Positions 15,833 to 24,021 of a stretch of 64,000 bases of DNA are shown piece by piece. The stretch is from Syntrophobotulus glycolicus DSM 8271. Its GTDB lineage: Bacteria > Bacillota > Desulfitobacteriia > Desulfitobacteriales > Syntrophobotulaceae. The stretch spans positions 1,488,001 through 1,552,000 of the forward strand of contig NC_015172.1 in assembly GCF_000190635.1 (NCBI RefSeq). Direction: 5' to 3'. The notes below the pieces were generated by a model that was given only the letters and a program-made list of their open reading frames with translations, did not search any database and had not been told where the DNA came from. How positions within the stretch are numbered: the first letter of the stretch is position 1; the number at the start of each line of letters is the position of its first letter. A program made the position numbers and the translations under genes.

Positions 15833-16613
15833 TCAATTATCCTTTGCTTACGGGAAACAGGCGGTGTTGAACGCCGTTTCCGCCCGCATAGAAAAAGGCC
15901 GGGTGACGGCCATCCTGGGTCCCAACGGCTGCGGCAAAACCACCCTGTTTCAATTGATGACCAAAAATCTCCGGCCGGCCGGCGGAAGTATCCGCCTGAA
16001 CGGAAAAGATATCCGGGACATTCCGGTAAAGGAGTTTGCCAGGCAGGTGGCGATTGTGCATCAGGACAACGTTGCCCCGCCGGATGTACCGGTCAAGGTT
16101 CTGGTGGCTTACGGCAGGACGCCTTATACCACTTTTTACAAACAGCGCAGCCGGGAGGATCAGGAGATGATCGAATGGGCCATGGAGATGACTCAGGTGT
16201 ATGCCTACAGGGATCAGCCCATTTCCTCCCTGTCGGGCGGGCAGCGCCAGCGGGTCTGGCTGGCCATGGCCCTAGCGCAGAAAACAGGCTTCCTGCTCCT
16301 GGATGAGCCGACCACCTATCTGGATATCCGCTATCAGATTGAGATGCTGGAGCTGATCCGGAGACTCAACCGGGAACTGGGCATGACCATTGTCATGGTG
16401 GTGCATGACATCAACCAGGCGGCGCACTACAGCGACGAGATCATCGGCATGCAGGGCGGGAAGATTATCGCGGCGGGGAATACCGCCAAGGTGATCAACA
16501 GCGATACGTTATATGAGATCTTTCAGGTGCGGCTGGATATTCTGGAAACAGAGCAGTCCAAGTTTGTGCTGACAGTGAAAAACGGCGAACGGGAAGGAGT
16601 GGAAAAAATATGA
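15822..16613 (+). CDS. Heme ABC transporter ATP-binding protein
   Basis: About 263 residues from the ATG at 15822. An in-frame GTG at 15810 overlaps AAGGAG (15805-15810), so the ATG with an 11-nt spacer is preferred. Visible motifs are Walker A GPNGCGKTT, Q-loop HQD, signature LSGGQRQR, Walker B LLLDEPT and the switch histidine in VVHDIN. This is the FecE/HmuV-type ATPase of iron-complex importers and powers the permease encoded just upstream. It ends in a 4-nt ATGA overlap with the DtxR-like gene. Confidence 0.9.
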   Translation: MEINQLSFAYGKQAVLNAVSARIEKGRVTAILGPNGCGKTTLFQLMTKNLRPAGGSIRLNGKDIRDIPVKEFARQVAIVHQDNVAPPDVPVKVLVAYGRTPYTTFYKQRSREDQEMIEWAMEMTQVYAYRDQPISSLSGGQRQRVWLAMALAQKTGFLLLDEPTTYLDIRYQIEMLELIRRLNRELGMTIVMVVHDINQAAHYSDEIIGMQGGKIIAAGNTAKVINSDTLYEIFQVRLDILETEQSKFVLTVKNGEREGVEKI

Positions 16614-17455
16614 TAACCTTGGGGCAGGCGCGTTATCTGCTGGCGATGGACCAGATGCCGGGCAGGGAACGTACAGTGACCAAAATCGCGCAGGAACTGG
16701 GAGTGAAAAAGCCCAGTGTGACAAACATGCTGAACGGACTCGAGGAAAGGGGGCTGGTGAAAAAAGAACGGGGGCTGATCCTGACGGCGCAGGGCAGGGC
16801 GGCAGCGGAAGAAATCCGGACCAAGCAGTCCGTGATCACATCCTATCTGACCGGGGAATTGGGGCTTGCACCGGCGGAAGCCGACAATGACGCCTTGGTG
16901 ATGATGTTTGAAACGTCGGAGAAATTCGTGGCCGGTTTAATCCGGAAAATAGAAACAGATGCCGCGCGGGCCAGACTGGGTGAATTGGTGGGAAGTGCTT
17001 ATTTAAGCAATTTTCAGGGAATCATGGCAGACGGGGTTTACGCGATGCCCTTTCAGCTCCTGAAAAAAAACGACAGCCGGCTTTCCATGGGAGACAAGGG
17101 ATTAAGGCATCCGGCCAAGCTGGTGGTAATCGGCGGGTACGGCCTGATCAGCCTGAGCGCGCTGCCGATAACCCATAAAAGCCTGCCGGGCCACACCCTA
17201 AAGGGGAGGCTGGCCAGGCTGTCCTATTGGAACGGGGAAAAGTATGTAGAAGCCTGGGGAGAAGAGGGGAGCTATTCCTTCCCGGTTATGGATATGCACT
17301 GGCGCTATGACCAGGAAAAAAGCCTGGATTTTGGGGTGCTGCCGCTCAAGGTGCAAGCCAGCGTCGGTTTGGTCCATATGCCGGAAAGCCTGGCCGACCT
17401 GGCCATATACCCCGAAACCGATCAGGCCGGCACCGGGAAAGTCAGAGTGTCCTAG
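16610..17455 (+). CDS. DtxR-like regulator with lost metal ligands and an unknown C-terminal domain
   Basis: 281 residues, translationally coupled to the heme ATPase by an ATGA overlap. Residues 1-120 follow the DtxR/MntR plan, with a winged helix (TVTKIAQELGVKKPSVTNML) and dimer helices. Against the neighbouring repressor, the His of KHR is Q73, and the Cys, Glu and His of DACAIEH become L96, M99 and F100. The usual metal site therefore appears absent. Residues about 140-281 form a region I do not recognise: beta-rich, with Trp, Tyr and Met in MDMHWRYD. DNA binding seems kept. The effector could be heme, another ligand or none; this is inference. It is about twice the usual DtxR length. Confidence 0.75.
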   Translation: MITLGQARYLLAMDQMPGRERTVTKIAQELGVKKPSVTNMLNGLEERGLVKKERGLILTAQGRAAAEEIRTKQSVITSYLTGELGLAPAEADNDALVMMFETSEKFVAGLIRKIETDAARARLGELVGSAYLSNFQGIMADGVYAMPFQLLKKNDSRLSMGDKGLRHPAKLVVIGGYGLISLSALPITHKSLPGHTLKGRLARLSYWNGEKYVEAWGEEGSYSFPVMDMHWRYDQEKSLDFGVLPLKVQASVGLVHMPESLADLAIYPETDQAGTGKVRVS

Positions 17456-17461
17456 GGTCCT

Positions 17462-17839
17462 CTATTTTTTATAGGTGCGCATAAATTCCTGCATGGCTTG
17501 AATGGACTCGTTGCTGATCACATGTTCGATGGCGCAGGCGTCCATATCGGCTGTATTCACATCCAATTTCAGAATTTCCGTAAAGAACTGCTGAATGGTA
17601 CGATGCTTGTTGGAAGTAAGCATGGCCAGTTCTTTTCCAGCGGGGGTCAGGAAGATTTCCCCGTATTTTTCATTGGTGATGAGTCCTTTGGTGGAGAGTG
17701 TGGACATGGCGCTGTTGGTACTGGCTTTGGTCACGCCCAAACGCTCGGCGATATCGGACACCCTCACGCCGGCTCCTTCGTCTGAAAGTTCGTATACCGC
17801 TTCCAGGTAGTTTTCCATGGTAAATGTCAGTTTTCCCAA
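17462..17839 (-). CDS. Iron-type DtxR/IdeR family repressor
   Basis: 125 residues from a TTG start at 17839. AAGGAGG lies 7 nt before it, while the upstream ATG at 17866 lies ahead of that site and has none. With this start H79, C102, E105 and H106 carry the same numbers as the metal ligands of diphtheria DtxR; position 10 is Asn and position 98 Asp. The Cys-x-x-Glu-His set is typical of iron-sensing members, where MntR has Glu for Cys. There is no C-terminal SH3-like domain. It is the best local candidate for the repressor that reads the GTTAGA-N4-TCTAAC operators. It converges on the heme operon, stop to stop, 6 nt apart. Confidence 0.85.
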   Translation of the reverse strand: MGKLTFTMENYLEAVYELSDEGAGVRVSDIAERLGVTKASTNSAMSTLSTKGLITNEKYGEIFLTPAGKELAMLTSNKHRTIQQFFTEILKLDVNTADMDACAIEHVISNESIQAMQEFMRTYKK

Positions 17840-17954
17840 TTCCTTCCCTCCTTGTGGCCAGCACACATTTTTTTGCTTAATAATGATATTATATCCATTC
17901 TATAGATAAAAAATAAAGGGAGAAGTGTTGGCGGCAGACAAAGTTCTCCCGCGG

Positions 17955-18000
17955 CAACACAAATACACCCGGCTTGATCAAACCGGGTGTATTTGTGTTG
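17955..18000. terminator. 18-bp perfect hairpin downstream of the flavoprotein gene
   Basis: Arms 17955-17972 and 17983-18000 are exact complements (CAACACAAATACACCCGG and its reverse) around a 10-nt loop. It starts 4 nt past the stop of the minus-strand flavoprotein gene. No T tract follows on the minus strand, so termination or 3'-end protection are both possible. Confidence 0.6.
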
Positions 18001-18004
18001 TCCG

Positions 18005-19627
18005 TCAGGCTCCGGCCAGTCCCAGCAGCTCATCCAGGCTTTTCTTGCCGAAAGAGAGCTGATCATCGTTTACGACAATGGCCGGCACACTCATGATGGA
18101 ATATTTGTTTTTAAAACCGGGGAAACGCGCCACATCGATCATTTCCGCCTCAATCAGCGGATTTTTCAGCGCCATCAGCTGGGACAGGGACACGACATCC
18201 GGGCAGAGCGTGCAGGAAAGGGACACCCCGATCTTGAGGTTGACCTTCTCTTTCACCGCCAGGATTTTCTTCAGGGTATCTTCGCCGACCGCCTGTCCGG
18301 GGCCGGCAGCGTTATACAAGGCAAGGATGAAGGAATTGATTTCGTGTCCGCCGGGTATTCCGTGAAACTGCACGCCGGCGTACGTCCCGTCCGGTCCCAG
18401 AACGGCGACGGAGGGGAAGAGGGTGACGTTTACTTCTTTTTCTTTTGCCGGGTTTTCTCCTTTGGTCAGGAACTCGACCCGCACCTTGTCCGTCAGCGCG
18501 GAGAACTCAGACAGGAATGTCCGCAGCTCCCCGCTGAAATCACTGCTTTCGTCCAGAAAAGCCAGCAGTCCGATCCGGTTTTCCAATCGTTCCAGGATGG
18601 GAATCAACTGCTCCTTGAGGGCGTCGTCGAAAAAAGAGACGCCGGGCTGTGCGGCGGGGAAGTTCTCTGGCTCGGCCAGGCCAAGCCGTTCTTTTTTCTG
18701 CGCAATATATTTTTCGGCATGGGTCGCCGCGACCGCGCCGTCTGAGACGGCGGTGACGAGCTGGCGAAGCTCCTTGGGACGAATGTCGCCCGCCGCATAT
18801 ATGCCGTCCACATTGGTACGCATGTTTTCGTCGGTCAGAATATAGCCCCGCTCGTCGAGCCGGAGCTGCTGGGCGTATTCGGCGCTCTGCGGGATGTAGC
18901 CGACAAATACGAACACACCGAAAGTCCGTTCGCTCCCGGACACATCGTACCGCCACTTTTCGCCGGTCCGGTTGTCGGCGAACTCAGCGTATCGCAGGAC
19001 CGTGTCACCGCCGACCTCCAGAAGCTCGGTGTGAAATTTCACTTCGATTTTGGGGTGGGCCAGCACCCGGTCGGAAATGGTTTTGGGGCAGGTGAAGGAG
19101 TCGCCGCGGGCGATAATGGTCACTTTCCCGGCATAGCGGGTCAGGAAAATCGCCTCCTCTGCCGCGGCAAAGCCCGCTCCGATCACAAAAACGTCCAAAC
19201 CGGTGAAGAATTCGCCGTCGCAGGTGGCGCAGTAGCCGATACCGCGCCCTTTGAATTCCTCCTCTCCCGCAAAGCCCAGCTTTCTGGGAACAGATCCGGT
19301 CGCGACGATCACGGCCAGTGCTTCATACTCTCCCTCGATGGTCCGGATTTTCTTGATATCCTGTGTAAAATCCACCGCCTCGACCACCGCCTGCAGAAAC
19401 TTCACTCCGAACTTTTCCGCCTGCCGGCGCATGGTCTGACTGAGCTCCTCCCCGGAAATATGCAGGATGCCCGGATAATTCTCTACTTCGGAGGTGATCT
19501 TAATCTGCCCCCCGCTCCGGTCCCGGTCAATGACGAGGGTTTTGAGCCTGGCCCGCCCGGCGTAGATGCCGGCTGCCATTCCCGCGCTGCCGGAACCGAT
19601 GATCACCAGATCGTACAGTTCTTTCAT
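18005..19627 (-). CDS. Thioredoxin-reductase-like flavoprotein with C-terminal thioredoxin-fold region
   Basis: 540 residues from the ATG at 19627, 5 nt after the ahpC stop. Residues 1-310 form the reductase: FAD site GSGSAGMAAG, redox pair CATC, pyridine-nucleotide site GAGFAAAEEA and the second FAD motif YAAGDI. Residues 330-540 look like two thioredoxin folds, and the last one carries an active SCTLCPD pair. AhpF has its two thioredoxin folds at the N terminus, so this is the reverse order. It probably carries electrons from NAD(P)H through its CXXC pairs to AhpC, encoded immediately upstream in the same operon, and so reduces peroxides in the cytosol. Confidence 0.85.
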   Translation of the reverse strand: MKELYDLVIIGSGSAGMAAGIYAGRARLKTLVIDRDRSGGQIKITSEVENYPGILHISGEELSQTMRRQAEKFGVKFLQAVVEAVDFTQDIKKIRTIEGEYEALAVIVATGSVPRKLGFAGEEEFKGRGIGYCATCDGEFFTGLDVFVIGAGFAAAEEAIFLTRYAGKVTIIARGDSFTCPKTISDRVLAHPKIEVKFHTELLEVGGDTVLRYAEFADNRTGEKWRYDVSGSERTFGVFVFVGYIPQSAEYAQQLRLDERGYILTDENMRTNVDGIYAAGDIRPKELRQLVTAVSDGAVAATHAEKYIAQKKERLGLAEPENFPAAQPGVSFFDDALKEQLIPILERLENRIGLLAFLDESSDFSGELRTFLSEFSALTDKVRVEFLTKGENPAKEKEVNVTLFPSVAVLGPDGTYAGVQFHGIPGGHEINSFILALYNAAGPGQAVGEDTLKKILAVKEKVNLKIGVSLSCTLCPDVVSLSQLMALKNPLIEAEMIDVARFPGFKNKYSIMSVPAIVVNDDQLSFGKKSLDELLGLAGA

Positions 19628-19632
19628 ACGCC

Positions 19633-20196
19633 TTACAGCTTTCCGACCAGATCCAGGCTGGGCCTGAGCGTTTCCGCCCCGGGCCGCCACTTGGCCGGGC
19701 AAACCTGATCACCGTGCTCGGCGACAAACTGTGCCGCCTGCACCTTGCGCAGCAGCTCGGACGCCTCGCGCCCGATATTGTTGGCGTTGACCTCATAAGA
19801 CACGATTTTGGCTTCGGGGTTGATCACAAAGCTGCCGCGCAGGGCCAGGCCTTCATCCTCGATATAGACCTCAAAGTCCTTCGCCAGCTTCGCAGTGGGA
19901 TCGGCCAGCATGGGATAGCGGATTTTTTTGATGGTGTCGGAAGTGTCATGCCAGGCCTTGTGTACAAAATGAGTGTCGGTGGACACCGAATAGACCTCAG
20001 CGCCAATTTTCTGAAACTGCTCGTACTGATCGGCCAGATCGCCCAGTTCAGTCGGGCATACAAAGGTAAAGTCGGCCGGATAAAAGACGAAAACCGACCA
20101 TTTGCCCAGAAGATCTGCCTTGGTGACCTCCCGGAAATCTCCCTCTACGAAGGCCTGTACTTTGAAATCGTTGATTTCCTTTCCAATAAGTGACAT
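19633..20196 (-). CDS. ahpC: Peroxiredoxin AhpC
   Basis: 187 residues, the full length of typical AhpC. Peroxidatic Cys C47 sits in FVCPTE and resolving Cys C166 in QVCPAKW, so it is a typical two-Cys peroxiredoxin reducing hydrogen peroxide and alkyl hydroperoxides. The flavoprotein gene follows 5 nt downstream as its probable reductase. A near-perfect PerR-type box lies about 80 nt upstream of the start, and an iron-type operator about 225 nt upstream, suggesting joint peroxide and iron control. Confidence 0.95.
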   Translation of the reverse strand: MSLIGKEINDFKVQAFVEGDFREVTKADLLGKWSVFVFYPADFTFVCPTELGDLADQYEQFQKIGAEVYSVSTDTHFVHKAWHDTSDTIKKIRYPMLADPTAKLAKDFEVYIEDEGLALRGSFVINPEAKIVSYEVNANNIGREASELLRKVQAAQFVAEHGDQVCPAKWRPGAETLRPSLDLVGKL

Positions 20197-20275
20197 TCCG
20201 TTTCCTCCCTTAATAAAAATAATTTTATTGTGACCGGCAAAAATGCCGGAGACTATTTTTATAATGGTTTTTAAT

Positions 20276-20290
20276 TAATAATGATTATAA
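20276..20290 (-). promoter_or_regulatory. PerR-like operator upstream of ahpC
   Basis: TAATAATGATTATAA matches the Bacillus PerR box TTATAATNATTATAA at 13 of 14 defined positions. It lies in the ahpC promoter region. The overlapping palindrome ATGATTATAATCAT (20281-20294) fits a Fur-superfamily dimer as well. Confidence 0.75.
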
Positions 20291-20420
20291 TCATAGAATA
20301 TATTTTCAAAAATGTCAATATTTTTTATGTAATTTTATGCAGTCTCTGATTGGATAGATTACTGTGTCTTTCAATGGTTTTTCCTTTTGCTTGCCGGATA
20401 AAAAACCTTCAGGGAATAAA

Positions 20421-20436
20421 GTTAGAGTTTTCTAAC
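20421..20436. promoter_or_regulatory. GTTAGA-N4-TCTAAC operator between the AraC gene and ahpC
   Basis: GTTAGAGTTTTCTAAC has perfect half-sites. The same 16-bp element precedes feoAB, the 53.5-kb surface protein and the second feoB. Its distance from ahpC (about 225 nt) is larger than in the other cases. The rest of 20197-20554 is AT-rich and shows no gene. Confidence 0.6.
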
Positions 20437-20554
20437 TAAATTTTAGCATTTCTTCACATCCTTCGCAATAGGGGACTTTTTCATAAACAGGGCAGACGAA
20501 GTTCACCAAAATGTATTTTTTGTAAATAAAGCATAGCATAAATATTTGCGGAGA

Positions 20555-21535
20555 TCAGATCATTTTGCGGTATTCAAGAGGACTCCGGCCCGTAATTTCT
20601 TTAAAGGCGGCCGCAAATTTGCTTTGGTTCTCATAGCCGACCCGGAAAGCAATCTCAGAAACGCTGCCGTTTGTCCGTCTCAGCATAACGGCCGCGCATT
20701 TTATCCTGTAGTTCTTCATATAGGCCGCGACGGATGTCCCATAGACTCCTTTGAAGCACACTTTTAAAGCGGTCCGGCTGATGCCGTGTTCTTGCGATAG
20801 TTCTTCAATCGTGTGGCGCTGTCTAAGATCGCCGGTGATTTGTTTTTGGATACGCTTAATGAGTTCAACCTGCCGCCGGGGGTAGTACTTTTGCGCTTCG
20901 TTTTCCTGAACGTTGTCCCTCGCCCCAAAAAGCAGGAGCAGCTCCATGACCTTTAGCTCCAGATAAGCCTTCCGTACGGGTTCGGGTGCCTGGTACAAGT
21001 CCAAGAAGACGCGCGCCACCCGCTCTTCGGCCCGCCTGATGCAGATAGGATCAGGAAGCAGCCGGTTTTGGATCTGGTAAATATTAATGGATGTCTCTTG
21101 AAGCAAGGGGGGCATCTTCTGCGTAAACAGGTCCGGATCTACATAAAGCGAAATACCCTGGTAATTTTCCATGGGAAAGGCTCTGACACCGGGGTAGGCA
21201 TTGAGCAGGCCCGCAAAAAAGTCGCCTTGTCCCATGTATACATAAAGCCCGTTCTGAAAGGCGCATTCCAGCCGGCCCTCACGACAGTAGCTGATTTCCA
21301 TCATCTTCCCGAAGGTTTTCCCCCGGGAATGGGCCTCGATGATACCGGAAAAATCTGTGGTGTTAAATTCGTCGTAGACCAGATCCAATCCGGTGAATAC
21401 CCGGTAAACGCTCCTGATTCCATAGCCGTCCGGGCACCTCATCTGATAGACCGTATGATAGCCTTCGTCTTCTTGCTTGATGACATTTCCCATTTTGTTC
21501 CATGGGAGCTGTTCCCGGGAGATATTATCCGCCAT
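20555..21535 (-). CDS. AraC family transcriptional regulator
   Basis: 326 residues from the ATG at 21535, which has AAGGAGG 10 nt upstream; the adjacent TTG (21538) is less likely. Residues 1-210 form an effector domain of unknown ligand. Residues about 225-326 form the double helix-turn-helix of the family, with HTIEELSQEHGISRTALKVC in the first and the conserved SEIAFRVGYENQSKFAAAFK, then GRSPLEYR, in the second. The N-terminal part recalls AraC regulators that respond to iron chelates, such as PchR, but this rests on general layout and on the neighbouring feo and ahpC genes. The target genes cannot be read from the sequence. Confidence 0.85.
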   Translation of the reverse strand: MADNISREQLPWNKMGNVIKQEDEGYHTVYQMRCPDGYGIRSVYRVFTGLDLVYDEFNTTDFSGIIEAHSRGKTFGKMMEISYCREGRLECAFQNGLYVYMGQGDFFAGLLNAYPGVRAFPMENYQGISLYVDPDLFTQKMPPLLQETSINIYQIQNRLLPDPICIRRAEERVARVFLDLYQAPEPVRKAYLELKVMELLLLFGARDNVQENEAQKYYPRRQVELIKRIQKQITGDLRQRHTIEELSQEHGISRTALKVCFKGVYGTSVAAYMKNYRIKCAAVMLRRTNGSVSEIAFRVGYENQSKFAAAFKEITGRSPLEYRKMI

Positions 21536-21612
21536 CAAACCGGAGCCTCCTTATCGTCAGTATTTGAGCACCGTCATTATTTTCGCCCGGCCGCACTTGC
21601 TTTTCAATACCC

Positions 21613-23640
21613 TTAGAAGATCAGCAGTCCCACATGATAAGCCAGAAAGGCCATGAGCAGCGCCATACCAAGATAGTAACCAGCGATGCGCAGCGTCCAC
21701 TTCAGGGAGTGGGTTTCCTGGTAGGTGGCGGCCAGAGCCATCAGGCAGGGGATATTGAAGGTAAAGGCAAAGATAAAGGCCAGGGCTTCGGCTTTTGAAA
21801 TGCTGGACAGGAGCACGCTGCTGAGATTGGGGGCGACCGCGCCCTGTCCGATCGCAGAGCTGAATACACCGCTGCCGGTGGCGAACAAGGTGCTGAGGAC
21901 ACCGAGCGCCGCTTCTTTGCCCATGGCCGAAGCCAGGAAGGCCATGAACAGCTGCCATTTAAGGCCGAAAAGAGCCGTAACCGGTTCGATAAAGGTTCCG
22001 ACGGCATAAATAATGCTGCCCGAAACATCCCCGTCCGGCGTATAGGAGAGAAGCCAGAATAAGACTGCAACAAGAATGACAATCTTCAAAGCGCGGACCA
22101 GGACATCGCCCATGCGGTTGAGAACAAAGCGGAACAGGTTTTTCCACCTTGGCTTATGATAGGGCGGGAGTTCCATAATGAGGCCGCTCCGGTCCGATTC
22201 TTGTAATAGGGATCTGCCGAATATTCTGGAAGTGATCCCCATATGCAGCAGGGCGGTCAGGAACAAGGAGACCACCACCAGCGGAGCCCAGACGCCGAAA
22301 AACGTCCCGCTCATCAAACCGACAACGCCCCATGTACCGGCGCAGGGAACTACCCAGGCCAGGGAAATGGCGAGCACCCTTTGCCCCCAGGAATCGATGA
22401 CCCTGGCTCCGGCCGCTCCGCCGATGGTGCAGCCAAAACTGACCAAAAACGGCATCACGGCTTTCCCATGCAAGCCCAAACGCGACATCGTGTGATCAAA
22501 GACATAGGAGATACGGGCCATATAGCCTATTTCCTCCAAAAAACCGAAAACCAGGCTGATCCCAAACACGAAACCTGCCATGGCAATGACAAAGCCGATC
22601 GCAGTGATGACCGCATCGCCGAGCAGGGAAATGATGATTGGCGGCACGCCGAGGGTTCCCAAACCGCCGGCAACAGGCGGCACTAGGATTCCAGGCAGCA
22701 TGGAGCCGAACGCCATAAATGGCGCTGCGGGCAGGAAAGAGAGAACCAAACCCAGCAGGATCATTGCGATAGACAGCGGCTTGCCCCAGGTTTTGCTGGT
22801 GGCGATCCGGTCGAAACGACCCAGCTTTTGTTTGTCGCTTGGCGCTGCGGAAACACTTCCCTTAAGCAGGTCGTCGATCCAGCGGAATTTGCAATCGCCG
22901 GTAAGCAGGCTGCCGTTTTCCACTCTGTTCACCAGGGAGTCGAGCTTGGCCATGGCAGCAGCATCCAGGGAGGATTGGACAATTTGCCGGGCTGAAGCAT
23001 CCCGCTCCAGCAGTTTGACAGCCAGCCAGGAGGCGGAATACGCACCGATGCCGCCGGCCGGCAATAAGTCCAGCACTTGCCGGTAGGGATTGCCGATTAC
23101 GGTGGCATACAGGTTTGAGAGACTGGTTTCAGCTAAGAGAGCAGGGGTCTCCCCGCCATCCACCAGGGTTTGAAAGAAGCCGGCGTAGTTTTTGGTATCA
23201 ACCGCGCTCAGCGGAACCACCGGGATGCCAAGCTTTCTGGAAATGACCGCGCTGTCGATGGTTTTGCCCTGCTTTGCGGCTACATCCATCATGTTTAAAA
23301 GCAGCACTGCCGGGGTCCTGATGCCCGCATAATCGGCCAGCATAAACAAGGTGCGTTCCAGCTGGGAGGCATCAGCCAGGATATACACCCGGTCTGCCTT
23401 GCCGCCGGCGATATATTCCCGGGTGACGATTTCTTCGTCGGAATGGGCGGACAGGCTGTAGGTGCCGGGCAGGTCCACCACCGTATATTTCCTGCCGGCA
23501 TGGTTAAAATGCCCTTCCTTTTGTTCCACGGTTTTGCCTGGCCAGTTGCCGACATGCTGGCGTGATCCGGTAAGGCCGTTAAACAGCGTCGACTTGCCCG
23601 AGTTCGGCTGTCCCAGCAGGGCAATGGTCATACTGCTCAC
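21613..23640 (-). CDS. feoB: Ferrous iron transporter FeoB (first copy)
   Basis: 675 residues. The N-terminal GTPase domain has G1 GQPNSGKST, G3 DLPGTY and G4 NMMD; a helical region of about 100 residues leads to a C-terminal membrane domain. It imports Fe(II) across the cytoplasmic membrane. The start is GTG at 23640, 9 nt after GGAGG within a long anti-SD match (GGAGGTGAT). An ATG at 23631 is in frame but further off. The gene overlaps feoA by 62 nt and lies behind a doubled iron operator. It is clearly diverged from the second FeoB at 60965, so the two are not a recent duplication. Confidence 0.95.
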   Translation of the reverse strand: MSSMTIALLGQPNSGKSTLFNGLTGSRQHVGNWPGKTVEQKEGHFNHAGRKYTVVDLPGTYSLSAHSDEEIVTREYIAGGKADRVYILADASQLERTLFMLADYAGIRTPAVLLLNMMDVAAKQGKTIDSAVISRKLGIPVVPLSAVDTKNYAGFFQTLVDGGETPALLAETSLSNLYATVIGNPYRQVLDLLPAGGIGAYSASWLAVKLLERDASARQIVQSSLDAAAMAKLDSLVNRVENGSLLTGDCKFRWIDDLLKGSVSAAPSDKQKLGRFDRIATSKTWGKPLSIAMILLGLVLSFLPAAPFMAFGSMLPGILVPPVAGGLGTLGVPPIIISLLGDAVITAIGFVIAMAGFVFGISLVFGFLEEIGYMARISYVFDHTMSRLGLHGKAVMPFLVSFGCTIGGAAGARVIDSWGQRVLAISLAWVVPCAGTWGVVGLMSGTFFGVWAPLVVVSLFLTALLHMGITSRIFGRSLLQESDRSGLIMELPPYHKPRWKNLFRFVLNRMGDVLVRALKIVILVAVLFWLLSYTPDGDVSGSIIYAVGTFIEPVTALFGLKWQLFMAFLASAMGKEAALGVLSTLFATGSGVFSSAIGQGAVAPNLSSVLLSSISKAEALAFIFAFTFNIPCLMALAATYQETHSLKWTLRIAGYYLGMALLMAFLAYHVGLLIF

Positions 23641-23872
23641 GTGGTATCACCTCCAGCATAATTTTTTCGCATTCCCTGCGGTTGACGGCGATCATGGTAT
23701 CCCTAGCGTAGACGAGCAGAGGACGCCGATTTTGATTCTGAATGACTTCGATCACGCTGCCGATAATCAAACCGATGGAAGTAATACGGCTTAAAAACCG
23801 GGCGTCGCCTTGGATGGCAACAATCCTGCCCGTTTCTCCGGCCCTTGTCTCGTTTAACTTCTGCACGATCAT
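23579..23872 (-). CDS. feoA: FeoA-type protein
   Basis: 97 residues with the small SH3-like FeoA fold (GETGRIVAIQGDARFLSRITSIGLIIGS and VYARDTMIAVNR). FeoA binds FeoB on the cytosolic side and supports Fe(II) uptake. It is somewhat longer than usual (about 75-80) because its frame runs 62 nt into feoB, so the last 20 residues are probably unstructured. GGAGGGATG supplies its ribosome site. Confidence 0.9.
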   Translation of the reverse strand: MIVQKLNETRAGETGRIVAIQGDARFLSRITSIGLIIGSVIEVIQNQNRRPLLVYARDTMIAVNRRECEKIMLEVIPREQYDHCPAGTAELGQVDAV

Positions 23873-23894
23873 CCCTCCTTTCTGAGTTTCGGAT

Positions 23895-23930
23895 AAGTTA
23901 GAACTTTCTATAGTTAGAAAGTTCTAACTT
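23895..23930. promoter_or_regulatory. Doubled iron-type operator upstream of feoAB
   Basis: Perfect 16-nt inverted repeat (23895-23910 and 23915-23930). It can be read as two abutting 16-bp sites: GTTAGAACTTTCTATA (23897-23912) and GTTAGAAAGTTCTAAC (23913-23928). It lies 23 nt upstream of feoA, as expected for a repressor site over the promoter. Confidence 0.8.
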
Positions 23931-24021
23931 ATATTTGGATTATACGCTCCCGATCGCTCTTTGTCCGCTCTGAAATGTCGGGTTTGGCTCCAAATGGACG
24001 CGACATCTTGGATCACCAATT

